Of a stretch of DNA of 6,450 bases, positions 5,880 to 6,450 are shown in pieces. The position numbers were made by a program, and so were the translations under genes. The notes beneath the pieces are model-generated. The model searched no databases, was not told the DNA's origin, and was given only the letters and a program-made list of their open reading frames with translations. The stretch comes from JBBIOI01 sp037443425 (GTDB lineage: Bacteria > Desulfobacterota > BSN033 > UBA1163): positions 1 to 6,450 of the forward strand of contig JBBIOI010000155.1 in NCBI GenBank assembly GCA_037443425.1, given 5' to 3'. Positions within the stretch are counted from its first letter, which is position 1. Every line of letters begins with the position of its first letter.

Positions 5880-6450
5880 ATGTTTAAGCCTGTCCCCATA
5901 GATCGCATATCTAACTTCATTATCGAACAGATAAAGGAGGCAGTTTTTCAAAAAAGGCTAAAACCTGGTGATAAGCTGCCATCGGAACGTCAACTAATGG
6001 AACAATTCAAGACCAGCCGCGTGTCGGTTAGAGAGGCGTTAAGGAGTTTGGAACATTTTGGGATTATTGAGATTAGAAGGGGAGTCGATGGAGGTGCCTT
6101 TATCAGAGATCCTAATACTAAATTAATCACAAATTTTTTGCATGATATGTTTTTAATGGGTAAGATCAAGATTCCTGATATGACCGAGGCACGTTTAGCT
6201 ATTGAACCCTTCTCTGTAAGATTGGCTTGCGAAAGGATGACCGAGGAAGAACTCATAAAGATTCGCCAGAATATCCAAGAGGCCAAAGATTGTCTGGAGA
6301 GAAATAATCAGGAAGATGCAAGACTTTTAAATCTTGAATTTCATAGAATCATTGCACAGACCTCTAAAAACCCTGTGATCTTCTTTATGATAGATTCTAT
6401 CATGGATATTATGGAAAACAATATCTCCTCCATTCCTTTATCTGTGGATA
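5880..6450 (+). CDS. GntR-family transcriptional regulator, FadR subfamily, 3'-truncated by window edge
   Basis: ATG 5880 follows AAAGGA (5868-5873) at a usable spacing, and 190 codons are seen with no stop, so the gene continues beyond the window; the family is usually ~220-250 residues. Residues ~7-76 are the winged helix-turn-helix: I-x-x-x-I at the start, LKPGDKLPSERQLMEQF (27-43), recognition helix SRVSVREALRSLEHFGII (46-63) and wing EIRRGVDGGAFI. Residues ~100 onward are the helical FCD ligand domain (TEARLAIEPFSVRLAC at 102-117; NLEFHRIIAQTSKNP at 151-165), whose histidine H155 is one of the expected metal or ligand residues. FCD regulators respond to organic acids such as lactate, pyruvate, glycolate or sugar acids. 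Divergent from a TRAP operon, this one most likely represses it until the substrate arrives. The effector is unknown. Confidence 0.93.
   Translation, partial: MFKPVPIDRISNFIIEQIKEAVFQKRLKPGDKLPSERQLMEQFKTSRVSVREALRSLEHFGIIEIRRGVDGGAFIRDPNTKLITNFLHDMFLMGKIKIPDMTEARLAIEPFSVRLACERMTEEELIKIRQNIQEAKDCLERNNQEDARLLNLEFHRIIAQTSKNPVIFFMIDSIMDIMENNISSIPLSVD

Noticed and set aside
5990..6286. Minus-strand open frame of 98 codons
   Set aside because: It lies opposite the DNA-binding and ligand domains of the GntR regulator, whose protein motifs are unmistakable.

Overview
The window reads as chromosome of an AT-rich Gram-negative bacterium. A periplasmic AsmA-type protein, a Tat signal peptide on a solute-binding protein and a TRAP transporter all require a periplasm and an outer membrane. 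The gene set (TRAP of the FcbT/TakP type, FadR-type regulator, deltaproteobacterial-looking AsmA-like protein) would suit a Desulfobacterota-like anaerobe, but nothing here fixes the taxon.

Layout. Positions 1-1681 (+) hold the 3' part of a long AsmA/YhdP-like gene whose start lies outside the window. It meets, with no spacer, a leftward gene cluster that fills 1682-5402 on the minus strand. In transcription order this is dctP (TRAP solute-binding protein), an intercistronic hairpin terminator/attenuator, dctQ (small permease), dctM (large permease), a two-helix membrane protein with a probable PH-like domain, and a 47-residue single-helix membrane protein. The 47-residue gene is short and easily missed, but has a perfect Shine-Dalgarno. 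The region from 5403 to 5879 has no large gene. It holds two divergent sigma-70 type promoters with consensus TTGACA -35 boxes and, exactly between them, a 223-bp element with inverted-repeat ends that looks like a MITE. From 5880 (+) a GntR/FadR-subfamily repressor gene runs off the right edge.

How the parts work together. The divergent FadR-type regulator most likely senses an organic acid and controls the TRAP operon and itself. DctP, exported folded by Tat, captures the acid and delivers it to the DctQM membrane complex, which uses an ion gradient for uptake. The terminator after dctP would keep the binding protein in excess over the permease. The two small membrane proteins at the operon's end are the least explained part: they are plausible accessory factors of this transporter, with no function that can be read from sequence. 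The AsmA-like protein belongs to a separate, convergent transcription unit and probably concerns lipid transport or the envelope. I see no CRISPR array, tRNA, rRNA or intact transposase.
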